DNA of 64,000 bases from MFD02979-c5 sp963705385 (GTDB lineage Bacteria > Bacteroidota > Bacteroidia > Cytophagales > Amoebophilaceae): NCBI GenBank assembly GCA_963705385.1, contig OY970075.1:62001-126000 (forward strand), in the 5' to 3' direction. The translations under genes and the position numbers were made by a program. Below are positions 63,787 to 64,000 of this stretch, piece by piece; position 1 is the first letter of the stretch, and every line of letters begins with the position of its first letter. The notes beneath the pieces are model-generated. The model saw only the letters and a list, made by a program, of their open reading frames with translations, did not search any database and was not told the DNA's origin.

Positions 63787-64000
63787 CTAGTACTCCCAAA
63801 GGAAGTAACTATCTTCTAAAAGCTTTTCTTCTAGCCTTTTAGCAGCAATTAGTGCTTCTTGAGGGGTTTTGTTATAAATATCTTCCAAAGTGGCATCGTC
63901 AGGGTTTTCTAGCTTAATAAGCCTAGAGCTGAATGCCCTTAGTGCAAAAGCCTCTGTTAGCTTCAGGTTAAAAGCGTTGTTATTCGTATTGACCCAAACA
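63787..64000 (-). CDS. Unknown protein, C-terminal part (runs off right edge)
   Basis: An open frame enters from the right edge and ends with TAG at 63787. It reads VWVNTNNNAFNLKLTEAFAL at the edge, then SRLIKLENPDDATLEDIYNK and EEKLLEDSYFLWEY at the end. It is acidic, helical-looking, with no membrane segment. I do not recognise it. It has no start in the window, but 70 open codons with natural composition make coding likely. It is on the same strand as the mre operon, 321 bases upstream of mreB. Confidence 0.55.
   Translation of the reverse strand, partial: VWVNTNNNAFNLKLTEAFALRAFSSRLIKLENPDDATLEDIYNKTPQEALIAAKRLEEKLLEDSYFLWEY

Noticed and set aside
1..64000. CRISPR array
   Set aside because: No regularly spaced direct repeats found by eye.

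Overview
The window looks like chromosome of an intracellular Bacteroidota symbiont, most likely of the Amoebophilaceae (Cardinium/Amoebophilus-like). Three things support this. (1) Bacteroidota-specific families and gene orders are present: DUF4292 beside a TPR protein and an EnvC-like protein, DUF4293, DUF2795, pheT–coiled-coil–zapA–rny, rpsU–xerC, and mreBCD–mrdA–rodA. (2) Several promoters fit the Bacteroidota TTTG / TAnnTTTG type. (3) There are many decaying genes and insertion sequences, an ankyrin lipoprotein remnant and a plasmid-type Rep remnant, as expected of a host-restricted, reducing genome. By eye the GC content is slightly above 40 %. The species is not identified.

Layout. 0-2.1 kb: lon (5' end outside) and pth. 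2.1-4.2 kb: wreckage of a plasmid Rep gene and a nested IS481-in-IS5 structure. 4.3-12.3 kb: a very large sodium-symporter / kinase-like / SpoT-type HD fusion, a secreted PLD-family nuclease, uvrA and a PolB-like exonuclease. 12.3-13.4 kb: ankyrin pseudogene. 13.7-16.7 kb: glyA, tatC and an rsmI-like methylase. 16.7-17.8 kb: IS5 remnant inside an outer-membrane efflux gene remnant. 17.8-25 kb (minus): EnvC-like, DUF4292, TPR, and a GH3/beta-lactamase fusion. 25-31 kb: HsdR_N-like protein, M20 peptidase, tRNA-Ala, and a second symporter-sensor with a homopolymer frameshift. 31-34 kb: recG, a cluster of DnaA-box-like sites (candidate oriC) and tRNA-His. 34-39.8 kb: broken class I aldolase, accD, DUF4293, a membrane patatin, a broken fructose-bisphosphatase and an IS481 fragment. 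39.8-52.9 kb: aspartokinase, DUF2795, LolE-like permease, tRNA-Ser, a zinc phospholipase C-like protein, a PagL-like barrel, rpsT, radC, pheT, zapA, rny, rpsU and xerC. 52.9-54.2 kb: decayed IS5. 54.7-64 kb: nuoM without other nuo genes, rbfA, tpiA, and the rod-shape operon mreB-mreC-mreD-mrdA-rodA.

How it fits together. Cell-wall growth and remodelling genes are intact (MreBCD/PBP2/RodA, EnvC-like activator, GH3 hexosaminidase/serine hydrolase, and aspartokinase if it feeds diaminopimelate). The upper hexose part of glycolysis/gluconeogenesis is decaying: both an FbaB-type aldolase and a class I FBPase are broken, while triosephosphate isomerase is intact. Information processing and repair genes (uvrA, recG, radC, rny, glyA, pheT, ribosomal proteins) are conserved.

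The most unusual object is the 1151-residue protein at 4302-7757. It joins a sodium:solute symporter to an ATPase-like, histidine-kinase-derived module and a complete SpoT-type HD hydrolase domain. This suggests a membrane protein that couples solute transport or sensing to alarmone breakdown. A related symporter-sensor lies at 28-30.7 kb without the HD domain.
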